From contig WBMV01000267.1 of the NCBI GenBank assembly GCA_013396655.1, positions 1,222,333-1,286,332 of the forward strand: DNA of 64,000 nt, written 5' to 3'. This stretch comes from Campylorhamphus procurvoides (Eukaryota > Chordata > Aves > Passeriformes > Dendrocolaptidae). The translations under genes were made by a program, and so were the position numbers. Under the pieces are notes generated by a model that saw only the letters and a program-made list of their open reading frames with translations, had not been told where the DNA came from and did not search any database. Positions 1 to 12,600 of this stretch are shown here, one piece after another. The first letter of the stretch is position 1. Each line of letters opens with the position of its first letter.

Positions 1-690
1 GACCCTTCTGTGAGCTGGAGGGGCTGGGGGACCCCTCTGTAGGTTTTGGGGGCTAGGGGGACTCGGGAACCCCTCTGTGAGCTGGGGATGCTATGCGGGT
101 GGGATTAGGCACCCCTTTGTGACCTTGAGGTGGGGTTGTGGGGGTGACCAGGCTCGGGAACCCCTCAGTGAGAGTGCGGTGGGACTGAGGGGAGTGGCTT
201 AAGATCCTTCTGTAAGCTTGTGGGGCTGGGGAGGGAAGCCTGGGGTGGATGTGGAACTGGGGGGTAGTACTGTGAGCCTGAGGTGGTGTGGGGCTGGTGG
301 AGGGGGGTTGAGGGGAGCTCAGAGACCTCTTTGTGAATGGGGTGGTACTGGGGGGAGCAGCTTGAGGACCTCTCTGTAGGCTTGTGGTGCTATGGGGCTT
401 GTAGAGGAGCTCAGGGATACCTTTGAGATATTGGGGGTGGTCCTTGGGGACCCCTCTGTGAGTTTGGGGTGAGGTGGGACAGCGGGCGCCTTCAATATGG
501 AGGTCTTAGGAGCGTTTCTGTGAGCTTCAGACTAAGAGATTTGGTGGGAATTTCTGTCGGTTTAGGGATGAAGCTGGAGGCAGGAACTTGGGGATACGGG
601 GAGGAGAGCAGCAAGGGTCGGGCTCAGGTACCCCCTTCATGAATTTGGGCATAAGGCGAAGATCTTGGGAGCATCTCACTCTGTTTTTAG
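1..690. repeat. G-rich degenerate minisatellite
   Basis: A phrase close to ACCCCTCTGTGAGCTTGGGG recurs at roughly 45-75 base spacing, for example near 5, 31, 69, 110, 158, 204, 325, 366, 449 and 511. G-rich spacers such as GGTGGTGTGGGGCTGG separate the copies, which are diverged. The + strand is strongly G-rich, and 222-245 fits the canonical four-run G-quadruplex pattern. The array runs off the left edge, so its full size is unknown. The right limit near 690 is approximate. Confidence 0.75.
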
Positions 691-3513
691 GGTGGTGTGG
701 GGCTGATCGAGGCCTGGGGTGACTCAGGGGGCTGGGAGGGAGTTGTGGAGTTTTCTTATTTGTTTGAGTTTCTTTTTTCACTTAAAGCACGGCTCACTGT
801 GATGGTGGGCAGAGATGGTACTGCCTCGAAAGCTGGCACAGCCTTCCCTGGTCTTGCTGCTCTTCCCCTGCAGTCAGGGGGAGGTGATCATGAGAGAGAT
901 ATTTGTTCTGAACTGAGATATTTGCACTAAAAACATGTATATATAGCAGTCAGCTCTGTGTCAATTTGTATGGAAATATTCACAGCACGTACTAAGTTAC
1001 TTTGCAATGAGCGAGCCCTTTGCATCTTGGCTGCTGGAGGAGTTCAGAAGGATAATTAAGTAGAAAAATTGCATCCTCATGCTGTATGTTCAGTGGCTTT
1101 TTCAGGCATTGGAGACCACGTTGCTGTTTTGGATATTTTGCCCAGTTTTCATTAAACAACAGCTTCTTGCCTTGAAGCCCTCACTTTACAGATGATAGAT
1201 ACCTGAGGATTAATTATCTGGATTCACTGAATTTATGCTCATTTTCAAATCAGAATGATGGCTTACTGCTTGTGCCTGGATAAATATTCTTCTAAAACTA
1301 GGAGCAGTTTCATTTTTGTGAACTTTAATAGAATCATGGGATTGTTTGGATTGAAAGGGTCCGTGAAGATCCCTTAGTTCCAAACCCTCTGCAAGGGGGA
1401 GGGGACATTTTCCACTAGGCCAGATTGCTCAAACCCCCATCCAGCCTGGCATTGAACTTTGTTTTGCTCTAGTGGGAAAACTTGCTGCCTTGCACAATAT
1501 TTGCCTTGGACACTGACCACTTTAAACACAGATATGAATGAAACCTCCCTTTCACTTTATCTTAGCTACTAGCTAATGAACTTGTGAAGTACAATTTACA
1601 TCAAATCTCTCTTGCACGGTTTTTTAAAAATAAATGCTGAATTATGTTTAATGATTTAATCCTGGAAAGAAATTTGACTTTTAGATTTAGTATCTAAAAC
1701 TCCCAATCCATGGGGTGTATGTTTATGGTGTCATTTTTTTTGGTATTTTAATGATCTGGAGTTGGTTTAGCAATGGTATACAGGTAGCTCAGTGAGAAAT
1801 TCTCCAACTAAACCTCCCCTGCTTATGGAGCTTGTTTTAGAAAGTGTTGATAATTTAATCTTGTCCCAGGCTTGTTTCTAAAGTAGTTACAGTAAAAAAA
1901 CTATGGTCTGTAAAGATTCACTTGACCTGTTGTCCTGATTTTAATTTGGAATGAAGAAAAATAATAAAGTTCACTTCAAGTTCTACAAGTGGTTAATACA
2001 TAGAATAACTTCAACTAAAGCATAAATACGATGTATAAAGAAAGAATGAATAAATTGCTAATACCAGGCATACTTTGCATGCCATTGCTTCTGTAGCCAT
2101 TGTTTGCATTCCATTGCTGGTTAAAAGTTCTGTTGTCAGGCTTGCAGACAAAGCAGCTGAGTTCTGTGGAGGGTATGGAGCAAACTTGGATTGATTTGAG
2201 TGGGGAAATGTATATAGAGGCTTGAATACAGAAATTTGAATACATCAGGGCAATGAGCTTGAAAATGTTGGAGTATTCTGGTTAATTCTTCATGACAGTG
2301 AAAACAATCACTTGTAGTTTTCCTCAGATGATTTTCTGGCTTCATCTTGAATGCATGATGGAAAAAGAAACTGAGGATTAGCTGTTGGTCAAATCAAGCA
2401 TTTGAGATCACTTGGAATGGTTATCCATTGCAGAAAGCCAGCATCTCCTCCACTTGATACTGATTATCTTGCCTAGGTGCTACAAGATAACACATTAGTT
2501 CTTATGAAATAAATTGCTTTGATAGTAAATTTTCAGATAACTAACTGCGCTTCTTGGGTGTCATCCTTCACAGGTAGTTATTATACTTAGATCTTCGTTA
2601 CCATATCTTCTGGTTTTTTTTGTTTTTTTTTAAAAAAAAAACAACAAAACACCCCAGCTGTAGCATCATTTAAGAACAATGGATGCTCCCATGGGTATAA
2701 AAGGTTGACGGAGTTCAAGTACCTGTAACTTGCCTGGCATATTTGAAATCTGTTCTTTCTCTATTTCTAATTTTTCATCCTTAGTCTTAGTTGCAGCACA
2801 GGCTTTAGTTTCAAGGCCTTTACACTAATAGATTAGATCACCATATATGATCTAAAGCTTGTGTGTGTCCAGTGTAAGAACAATATTTAAGAATTATCTT
2901 TTTAATGACAATGTTTTATGGATTTGCATACTAATAATGTCTATGCTGCAAGGATTCTTAAATACTGTGTGTTTTACAAAAGTGGCACATGGTCAGACAA
3001 TGCAGAAAAAAGCTAAATAATTTGATTGAGGACTCTGATCCTAAGCACACCCCAACTAACTAAATTTGTTTTTGCTGTGGTACAATGTAGTCATGAGACC
3101 ATGTGCGTATTGCAGAAGTGGTAGTTTTGCTTTGCTGGATACCCTGTTACCAGAGACATGGTTGTATGTCACTGCTGGTTTAAGTGGTTGGAATGAGGAA
3201 ATGTTGCAGATGACAGAGCTCCCTTTAAAGGATAGACAGCTTAATTAGTAAGAGTATAATGTGGACTGTGGAGGGCATAATATCACCAATTAACTTCTCT
3301 GACCCCTACCCAAAGCAGAGGGGCTGTGCAGTGCTACATTTAGACACTTTGAGCCTTCTGAGATACACCTTTCCATGCTTCCAGAATTCCTTTGAAGCTG
3401 TTAGTCTTCGCTGGCTGGTGCCAGGCTGCCAACTTCTTCGATTATCTGAAAGTGCATCTGGCTGACCACACCCTCTCATTCACGCCGTGGTGCTGTGTTT
3501 GTTGATGTTCTAG
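691..3513 (+). other. TACC3: TACC3 5' flank or 5' UTR intron, no gene recognised
   Basis: Unique, mostly AT-rich sequence between the minisatellite and the first coding exon. It ends in the splice acceptor TTGATGTTCTAG at 3502-3513. No CpG island and no convincing non-coding exon or promoter was found, so the TACC3 transcription start probably lies left of the window. The stretch contains one CR1 fragment (1329-1460) and a T/A homopolymer patch near 2613-2645. Short reading frames here look random. Confidence 0.6.
1329..1460 (-). repeat. CR1 LINE 3'-end fragment
   Basis: The stretch starting at GAATCATGGGATTGTTTGG, through AGTTCCAAACCCTCTGCAAG, CCAGATTGCTCAAAC and CATCCAGCCTGGCATTGAAC, is the reverse complement of the 3' end of avian CR1 retroposons, with many substitutions. 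Only about 130 bases remain. The left end is the CR1 3' end. Confidence 0.8.
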
Positions 3514-3514
3514 A

Positions 3515-3694
3515 ATGAGTCTGCAGATTTTAAGTGCAGAAAATGGAGAAAACGGAGGAAACATTAAGGATGATCTAACAGCAGGTGACTGTGGATTCTT
3601 CTTGGCACCGCCAGAACCGACAGGGAGACCTTCCATTCTACGCCCATCCCAGAAAGAAAACTTGCCACCAAAAAATGTGGCAAAAGCGATGAAG
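3515..3694 (+). CDS. TACC3: TACC3 coding exon 1 (residues 1-60)
   Basis: The exon begins at 3514 after a TTCTAG acceptor, one base before the ATG, so a non-coding 5' exon must precede it. The donor is AAG|GTGAAC at 3695, phase 0. It encodes the conserved N terminus. The KEN motif at residues 47-49, inside [10 protein letters not shown], is a possible APC/C-Cdh1 degron (known motif type; function inferred). It is followed by NVAKAMK, which is nearly identical to human. Confidence 0.95.
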
Positions 3695-6600
3695 GTGAAC
3701 TTTTGCTTTTGTATTGCTTATATTCTTTCTCCTTCTGTGATGTCTGCTATTGAATGCATATGCTATTTAGAGCTTGAAAAATACGGCTTTCCTTCTCTCC
3801 CTGCCTTTTCTTAAAGGTAACCTTTCAAACTCCTCAAAGAGATCCTCAGACTCGAAAAATCCTTAGTCCTACTATGACAGACAAGCTTGAGATGACTTTT
3901 ACACTTGATGATTGCCGTGAAGACTTGATGGATGATCTTTTATATGCACCCTCTGATGCTGAGTGAGTAATGAATTCACTGCTAATTGTATTAGCCATGG
4001 GGGATGTGCTCAAGCTAACTTCTCTATTATAAACCTATATAGTTAAAATGTAACTTTGTATTTTATAACAAGATGTAAACTACATAGAAGGACCAAAATT
4101 AATGCTGGCTGACACATGAACTTTTTCAAATATAAGCTTTTCTTAAAAGTATTGACAGTTGTCTTCGTTGTAATGTTGAATACTGAACTCTGAACTCCTC
4201 TGTAACTGATTTCATAGAGATGAGGTATGGTGTGGGTAAATAGCCTAAGAGAAAAGATAGAACAGGTAGAGAATACAAAACCATTTCTTAGAGCGAGGTT
4301 TTCATGTGAGAATACAACTATTCTGAAGCTAAGCCTTAAAATATCTTCTGTTGTTTGTTAAGTACTGTTGTGTCTTAAGGAGAAAAATCTAAAGAGATAA
4401 ATGTTCTGAAAGGTTAGCTTGAATTGACAGCTCGAGTCAGTGAGTATTAAGATAAAAGAAACTTTAGCAACACAAAGTGAATATAACATCAATCTCAAGT
4501 ATAAACAAGTTTATTTGCCTTTATAGTTACCAGCCTGGGTCTCAGAGTGGCTCATGGAAATTGTATAGAGAAGAGCATAAAATCTACAATGTTTCAGTTT
4601 GTGTGTGTCATTTAAGGTGCCTCAATACATATTTTTGTTACTGACTTTTTCTGCCCTCCCTTTAAATATGTGTGAATGTCCAGCATCTGTAATTTTCAGT
4701 AGCAAGAAGTCTTAGGTCTTTGCTTTGCCTTCTGAAAGCAATTACACCCTTTTGTATGTTTTTAACTACTCAATACTTTCACTTGACCCCTATTTTTGTT
4801 GTTCATAAGGGGTGAAAGGTGGGAACACTTAAATGTTCTTTAAATATGTAACTTTGCTTCAATTATTTATTTCCATATGTAGTCTAGTTTAGAAAAGTAC
4901 TTCTGAGATAACCACCACAACTAAATGACTTAATGTCATTTATGCCCCAAACTCATTGCTTGCACAAATAAACAAAGATTTAATACTTATAAAGTTCAAG
5001 TGAGTTAAAAGGGTCAGCACTGCATTGGCTTTAGTTAGAGCATAATTATGTGCCAACACATTGCTTGTACTGTACATGCCTATTTTAATTTTAAAATCTG
5101 AGGATTTTTTTGGTAGCAGATAATCTGAAGGGCTCAGTGTTGCTCAAGAGTGTCATACCTGACAAAAGTCGCAAGTGATTGACGTTCCAACCAGGTGTCT
5201 CGGTCTTGACTGGCATTTATTAGGTTAAACACTGAAGGAGAGTGGGAGGGACCTGAGTAGCTGGAGCAGCCCGGGGCTGAGCTATTGCAGGGAAGAGGCG
5301 CTCAAACCCGGTGAGGAGGACTTCTTCAACTCTTATCTCCCGCCTTTGCTTTCAAGTTTATCAAAGTGGAATTTTTAGTGAGTGGCTTTTAATCATGTTC
5401 TGTTTTACAGCAGATAAAGATGGCACATAGAAATAATAACTTTACGGAGGGACAAAACAATGGGAGGAAATCCTGTTTCAGGAAGTAATGGCTTAACTCT
5501 CTGTAGTCTGAGGCTAAGCTTTAGAAGTTGCGTAGAGTTTGGGGAAATAAAGCAGAGAGCAGTAACTTATAGAATGCTTAGCAATAGTGACTACACAAGT
5601 CCTTAACCTGTTTCTTTTGTTAGAGAATCTTATTTTCTTACTGAAGTAGTATTTCCATGTGTATCACTCTGCTCTTCAGATCTGTTGTACAAAGCTTAGG
5701 GAGCCTAAAGTCCAGGTTCTGTTTTGGTGTGTAGGCCCTCATAGATTAAATGCTGGTATACGCTTTCAGGGGGGAAAATATTTGGCAGAATGACTAGACA
5801 AAGTAATGACTAGAATGTGAGAACCTGAATCATGACTTGGTTTGGTCCCAGACTTGAGTCTGTCATGAGTCAGAGATGAATCTGCATGGAGATGTACTCG
5901 AAGCTGTGGTTGTGTTTGAGCTGCTTACTGTCAATAACTCCTCCTAAGCAATGTGTGTTTCAGTGCCTAGTGAAAGGGAAATGCCCATGTGCTGTGATGA
6001 GTAGAGCAGTCTCCAGGGATGGCTGGGATAAAGTAACAAGGCTGTGTAGAACAGGTAGCTTAAGAACACTGGGTAACTTCTAGGATTGATCTCCCTGTAG
6101 TTCCTTGTACCTAAGCTCACAACTTCTGACTGTTCAGGTGGCAACTGAATTCTTGCTGTTAAAATGTTCTTTTGCTGACTTATTGCAAAAAAAAAATCAG
6201 ATTGTTCTGAGCATGCAAAACTGCTTGTGCAAATATCTTTCTAAAGATAATTTCAAGTGATGCCTGAAAAATAACTATGGTATGTGATCTCTTCTAATGC
6301 AGCACATGTCAACAAAAGACTGAAGCCAAAGCAGACAATACACAAATGCCAGAGAAGGTCAGTGTGGCTCCTTACCCAGATGATGAGATGCCAGTGAAGA
6401 GTCGAGGTTCCTACAATCTTGATTTTGATAACTTAGATGACATCAATCCTTTTCAAAGTTCAGCACAGTTGCCTTATTCTCCTGGAAATCTGCAGAAGTC
6501 TCCTGTAAAAGTGTCTAGCAGCCCTGAGAAAACTGCTGAAAAGAGTAATGATCCCCTTCTAAATGAAGATACAGCTCCTTTTGCTTCAACCACAGCAAGT

Positions 6601-9600
6601 ACAGAGTGTTTAAGTGAAGAGAAGACTCTCCTCTCTGAAAAAGAATCTGCATTGAGTGAGCTGGAATCTAAGTCCACGCTGTCCCCTAAGCAAGCACTCA
6701 GTAACTCTGAGAAGGGTGTGAAGTCTGCTTCCACAGACGTGAGCCAAACTGATAGTTCAGTGGGGCTGGCAGAGGCACCTACACCTGTACAGTTACCTGG
6801 CAATTTAGGTCCCAGTAATTCTGATGTAACTGATTCTTCTAAAACTGGGGAATCAAAGCTTCAGGATGTTTCAGTAGCAGAAAAAGGCTCTGGAGGAGAG
6901 TCAAAGCCTGATGAAGATCTGGCTGTCTCTGCAGGGAAACCTGCAGAAAAGCCTGATGCTCCCAAGGCTGGACCAGTGAAACTGGAATTTGACTTTGATA
7001 ATGCCACTGCTAAAAAACCACCTCCTAAAAAACTAGGTAAAAGAACTGGAATTAAGCCACCTTCCAGAAAAATTCCTATTACCAAAACAAAACCAGAGAA
7101 TACCGAAGTGCAAAATAAAAGTAGTGTGGAAGATGAAATCCCTCTTCCTAAAGCATCTTATAAGTTTGATTGGGACAAACTTGATGATCCAAACTTCAAT
7201 CCATTTGGAGGAGGCTCTAAAATTTCCACGTCACCCAAGCGCTCTAAACCCAGCCCTCAGAAAGTTCATCTGCAAGAGGAGCAGGATAGCACCACATCAA
7301 GAAAGGACCCTCTTCCAGTGGAGCAGGACAATGGTTCAAGTACCTGTGAAACTCCTGAAAAATTGGAACCCAAAAATCTGTAAGTAAATTTGTAGCTGAA
7401 TGCAGGAGCACCTTGAAGTCAGTTGAGGAAAGATAGATAGTATCTCAAACTGGTTGATTTCTAGTTATTTGACTTCCTCCTTCCCACGCTGACTGAGTCT
7501 GTTGTTGCAATCTTTAACACAATTATATTGCAACAGCAAATATCTCATTGGGGAAACTATCCCAAGATGACTAGCTCTAGGCAAAACGTATTCTTAAACC
7601 TGGAAGAATGGGAGGGAACAGGCTTAGGTGGAAAGAGCACTGGTCATGTCTTTTTCCCTACTCATCTAAGATTAGAGTAAAATGTGGAAAACCAGGGGAT
7701 TGTCTTTAAATCAAATGGGTAAGTAAGTAGCAGTGTTGCACAGGGACCAGGCAATTCTTTTCTCTGCTGAAGTCTGAGGAACTGTTTCTTCCCTGTGTGT
7801 TCTTGGTATCTAAATGCTATCTCTAGTAAAAAGGCCTGTCCCTGAACATGCATTTTTTGGTACCATAAGCTTTTTATTTGAGAATCGAATATGTTTTGTT
7901 GCCCTTCCTAGAAAGTCTAGCTATTAAGTGTTGGTGTTACTATAGACAGTCAGGTGCTTGGCAGAGCTAGACTGGCACAAGCTGTTCATTTGACAGAAGT
8001 GTTTGCTTTCTTGCTCCCTGTGTAATGGGATCAGTTATTGTTTACCAAGGTGAAAAGTTTACTTGCTGCTGACAGCACAAGCTGAAGTATTGGACTTCCC
8101 TAATGAAGTTCTGTGCTTTACACCAATAGTCACAGCATTGCTTTGGAAAAAAAGCAGGAGCATGCTGCTTGTAATTCTGTTCTTAATAAAAAAATACATA
8201 TCCTTAATTGACAAATAGTAAGGAGCCTAACAGACGGAAATATGAAAGCAGTGCTAAGTGAATAGAAACAAGTGATACTGCTTTGACTTTCTGCTTCCTA
8301 GATAACTCCTTCTGATGGAGGGAGAGCTTTCTGTCACTTAAGTTGTCACCAGGCAAGACAGTGAATTTACATCCCCACACTCTGTAAAGCTTCCTGTGCT
8401 GTGTCAGTACGAACTCTCAAAGAAGCTAACTTTGTTCAGTGCTTTAGTGTATATGCTAATACAAAATTCAGAACTGTGTGACTTCAATTTTGACTTAATA
8501 TTTTTCTTTCTTTAGGGGAGTTGTTAAGCAGAGTGTGGTAGAAGATGTTCCAAGAGCTCAAGAAGACAAGCCAGAAGTTCAAGCAGAAGCTGAACTTCCA
8601 GGAGAGAGAGACATGGTAAGGTATAAGAAAGATAGCCAGTTCTTACCAGTTGTTCCATGAAACAATTCTTTGACTTAATGACTTGATCTTGCAGAACCTA
8701 TTTTTGATATTTTGTCTAAGAATTAGTGGGTTTATGCATCTTTAGCTGCTCTAGAAGGGATATCAACTGTGCAGACCAGTCTTTTGAAGGTAACATCAGA
8801 GACAGCTAAATTGGTACCTTGGTACTTTAGTATCTTTTTTGATCAGCAGTCAGGTATAAGGAAAAACATAAGGGTGTGTACTCTAAAAAAGTGACTCCTG
8901 TATAATATGAGCTGTACTCAGTGTTGGTAGTTTAATTTCTGTGCTTTTGAACTCTTGCTTCATTATGCTGGCTACCCAGCTAGTTTATGACAAACCAATT
9001 TGATTGTTCTAATGATTTTCATTGAACTGAACTTATTATTTTAACAGTAAAAAGATTTGTGTTTTTCTCATCAGGGAAAGCAAACGAGCCCATCTAAAAT
9101 GTCTTCAGCTAATGTTGTCCCCTCTCAAGATAATTTGGTTTCCACTGATGGTGGAAAAAAGTCAGTGTCTACAGGAGAAGTCAAACCCAGTTCCCACAGC
9201 ACTGAAATAACAGCAGATGAGACAGCTAATGCTGAACCTGAAGAGTTCTTCAGACCATCATCAGAAGGTAAGGGCATGTCTTTAAAACAGCCTGAGAATA
9301 CAGTGATACTATAACCTGTATGTATATATTTTTCTACTTGAGTTTTGGCATGGATTCTAGTTTTTTCTCATTTTGCTCTTCTAAAAGGATTGGAAAATCT
9401 ACAATGACTATCAGTGCTAGGGAATGTACCCAAGCCTATTTCTAACTTTCTCATTTTTAAGTGGAGTTAAAAAAGCTGGGTATTAAGCATTCAGCTGTCT
9501 GGGAGGATAAAATTTATACTTGTACGGAAACAATCTGTTTAGAGTTTCAGTGGCAGTTTTCTGTGCTGAAAAAACACTCCTTTAAAATAATTTCTGGTAT

Positions 9601-12600
9601 TAAAGACTTTGTAAATTGAGAGCAAAGTAATTGTCTGTGAGTCTTGTAGATTACTGCAGTCCTTTGCACTACCTGGGTACTGGGTTCATATTGCAGTGTG
9701 GAGGGTCTTTCTGCACTTGCATGCTTGTCTTGAAAGCATTCTACATAGCTGTGACCACTTGGAGGAGTTATTCCTTGTAGAAGCACTGTGTGAAAGTATG
9801 AGCAACTTATTTGACTGCAGTGCAGTCCATCATTTACCTTCGAACTGAAGTGGAATTAGTATGTTGGGAAACAGCTGGAACTTCACTGTTCAGGTCTGAG
9901 CTCTGTGCTAATTTTAATGGTGATGTTGGACAGCTGTACTCTTTCATGGGGCATGGTGTACAATAGTACAATATCTGTGTGCATGTCACTCTAACCACAA
10001 AAAACCAGAAGTTCTTCTGTGTGTTAAAGTCTGCATATTCTTACAGATATTTGGGGGCAAATGGAAGCTGTAAGTTTTCTTAGCTTGAAATCTTTGCCTG
10101 ATTTTTTTTTTCGGGTCTAGATAGACAATATTTTAAACAAGTGAAAAACTAGAACTCATGAGAATGAAAGCAGGGATTTATTTGCTTTATACATGTATTT
10201 ATTTGATTCTATCTGTGGTAAGTCTATATGACAATATTGCATCTTTATTTTATAGTTTCTATTTTTTTTCCAGTTCTAGGAATGGGCATAGAAATAGACT
10301 ATCTGGAACAGTTTGGGACTTCATCAGTAAGTATGACATTGAAATGTTTTGTTTACCTCTCTGGCAGGGTGGAGAGGAAAGCAAAGATGAAACGGTTAAG
10401 CTTTAAATGTGTTTTCATGAAATAAGCTCACTTTCGATTGTCTGCAGAAATACAGGTTCTATTCCAAAGAAATTGTGGTGACAAGGCTGGGTAGGAGGTG
10501 ATGGTGGAAAGAAATATAGTTATAAGCATTTCAACTTAAAATCAGAAGTCTCTTGCTTTCAGTTTGCAAAGGTGAAAGGTGATTTTTTCTTTAATAGCAG
10601 TGAAACCAAGGTGGATGGTGTTTCACTTCTGGTGATTGCAAGAATGTGATGGTTTGAAAGTGCAGGATCATTGTTTCAAAAATATTTTTAAGTTCTTTTG
10701 CTTTATGGCCAGTTTCAGAAAATGTGTCCCTAAATTGGGCATGGCAGGTTTTAATCAGTTCAGCTTCATTATTCTTTCTCCTGTTTTGGTCCAGAGTAAG
10801 AGTAGCTCTGAATGTTCAGTGAATACATGAATTGAAATTGTTTTTTGGTCATGCTGTTTGTTTTTATTATTGTATGAGTAGAGACAGAGAGTGACATACA
10901 CTGCTTATTGAGCTTACAAGACTATACTTCCCTTTCAGTGTCTTCTGCTGGTTTTGAATAGTTCATAAATGTTTGCCCTTTTGATTCGGTCTGTGAGCAG
11001 ATTGAGTTCACTTGATATTACATAAGGACTTAAGCATGTGGGCACAGAGTTCTCTTATGTAATTTTTCTCTTGAGAACAATGCTCTGGACACTGAAGAAT
11101 AGGCTCACCCACTCCCCAGAGGATTACTTGTGTGTGTGTGGGATGTGTATGTTATTCTCTGAAGCAGCTTATCTGCCAGTTTATGCCTCTTTCCCTTCAG
11201 TTCAAAGAGTCAGCCTTGAGAAAACAGTCCCTGTATTTGAAGTTTGACCCTCTATTGAGAGACAGTCCAAGGAAACAGTACCAGAAATTTGTTGAAACAA
11301 ATGAGAATATCATTCCAGCTCCACCTCAGCATGGGTAGGTATTAATTTAGTCTAGGCTGTAGTACATAAAATAGAGTTGTTTACGTTGGAAAAGACCTTC
11401 CTGATTATCAAGTCCAACAGTTAACCCAGCACTGGCAAGTCTACTACTGAACCATGTCCCCAAGTGCCACATCTGCATGTCTTTTAAATGCCTCCAGGGA
11501 TGGTGACTCCACCACTTCCCTGGGCAGCCTGTTCCAAATGCTTGACTGCCTTTTAAGTGAAGAAATGTCCTCTAATGTCAAGTCTAAACCTCCCCTGGTA
11601 CAACTTGAGGCTATTTCATCTAGTCTTCTTCTCTGGGAGAAGAGACTAACACCCACCTCGCTACAACCTCTTTTTGAGTAGTTGTAGAGTGGTAAGGCCC
11701 CTCTCCGAGCCTTCTTTTCCCAGTCTGAACATCCCCAGCTCCCTCAGTTGCTCCTCATTGGACTTGTGCTCCAGATGCTTCTCCAGCTCTGTGCCCTTCT
11801 CTGGACTTGCTCCAGCACCTCAGTGTCCTGTAGTGAGGGGCCCAAAACTGAATGCAGTATTTGAGGTGTGGCCTCACCAGTGCCAAGTACAGGAGGGCAA
11901 TCACTGCCCTGGTCCTGCTGGATGCACTTGCTGATACAGCAGCTTTACAGAGAAAGGCAGCACTTGAATTTAATGGTGTATATTTGTTCATTTTTAGTCC
12001 TGTTGCTGATTTAAGTAAGTTGCTTGAGGAACCTGAAAAACCTCTAGTGAGTCTTCAAACTGAAGAAAAACCAAAAGGACTAGATCTTCTGGGGACATTT
12101 ACAACTTCTGTAAGGGTGCCTGCAATGTTACTAGGTTTCACATTGAAGTTTTGGGAAAGGTATAGCCTAGGTTCTGGACTTGAGACTCAAGCAGGTATTT
12201 TAAACATTTATCACGTTCTGTGATCCTTATTTAAACTCTTGTCTTAAACCAGGTTGGATACTCACTTATGTCAAAGCTGAACTTTTTGATGGATTTCCTT
12301 TTTTCAAGTATTAGAAATATTTCTTGTGGAAACTGATGTCATTGCACATGGTGTAGGTGAATTTGAGTTGTTTTTAAGAATGCTTTAGTTAGGCAATCTT
12401 TTCTTTAGTTTTTTTTTTTTTAATGCAAGTGAAGCCACAAAAGACAAGCTTGTATTTTAGTTGCAGTGCTGAGATAAAAAGCACTTTGATTAAACTTGAT
12501 GCTCTACAGTCTGTGGTTCCTAGCTGGAACAGCCTCTTATGGACAGATCTGCACACAGTGGATTTTTATTTGTGGGGAACAATGTGGTGTCATCTGCTTT

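Noticed and set aside
6474..6803. 109-codon minus-strand frame opposite TACC3 exon 3
   Set aside because: It is the antisense shadow of the real exon, created by codon composition on the + strand.
11852..12223. 123-codon + strand frame as an independent small gene
   Set aside because: It is CR1 sequence read antisense, then TACC3 exon 8, then intron. Only the exon part is real coding sequence.
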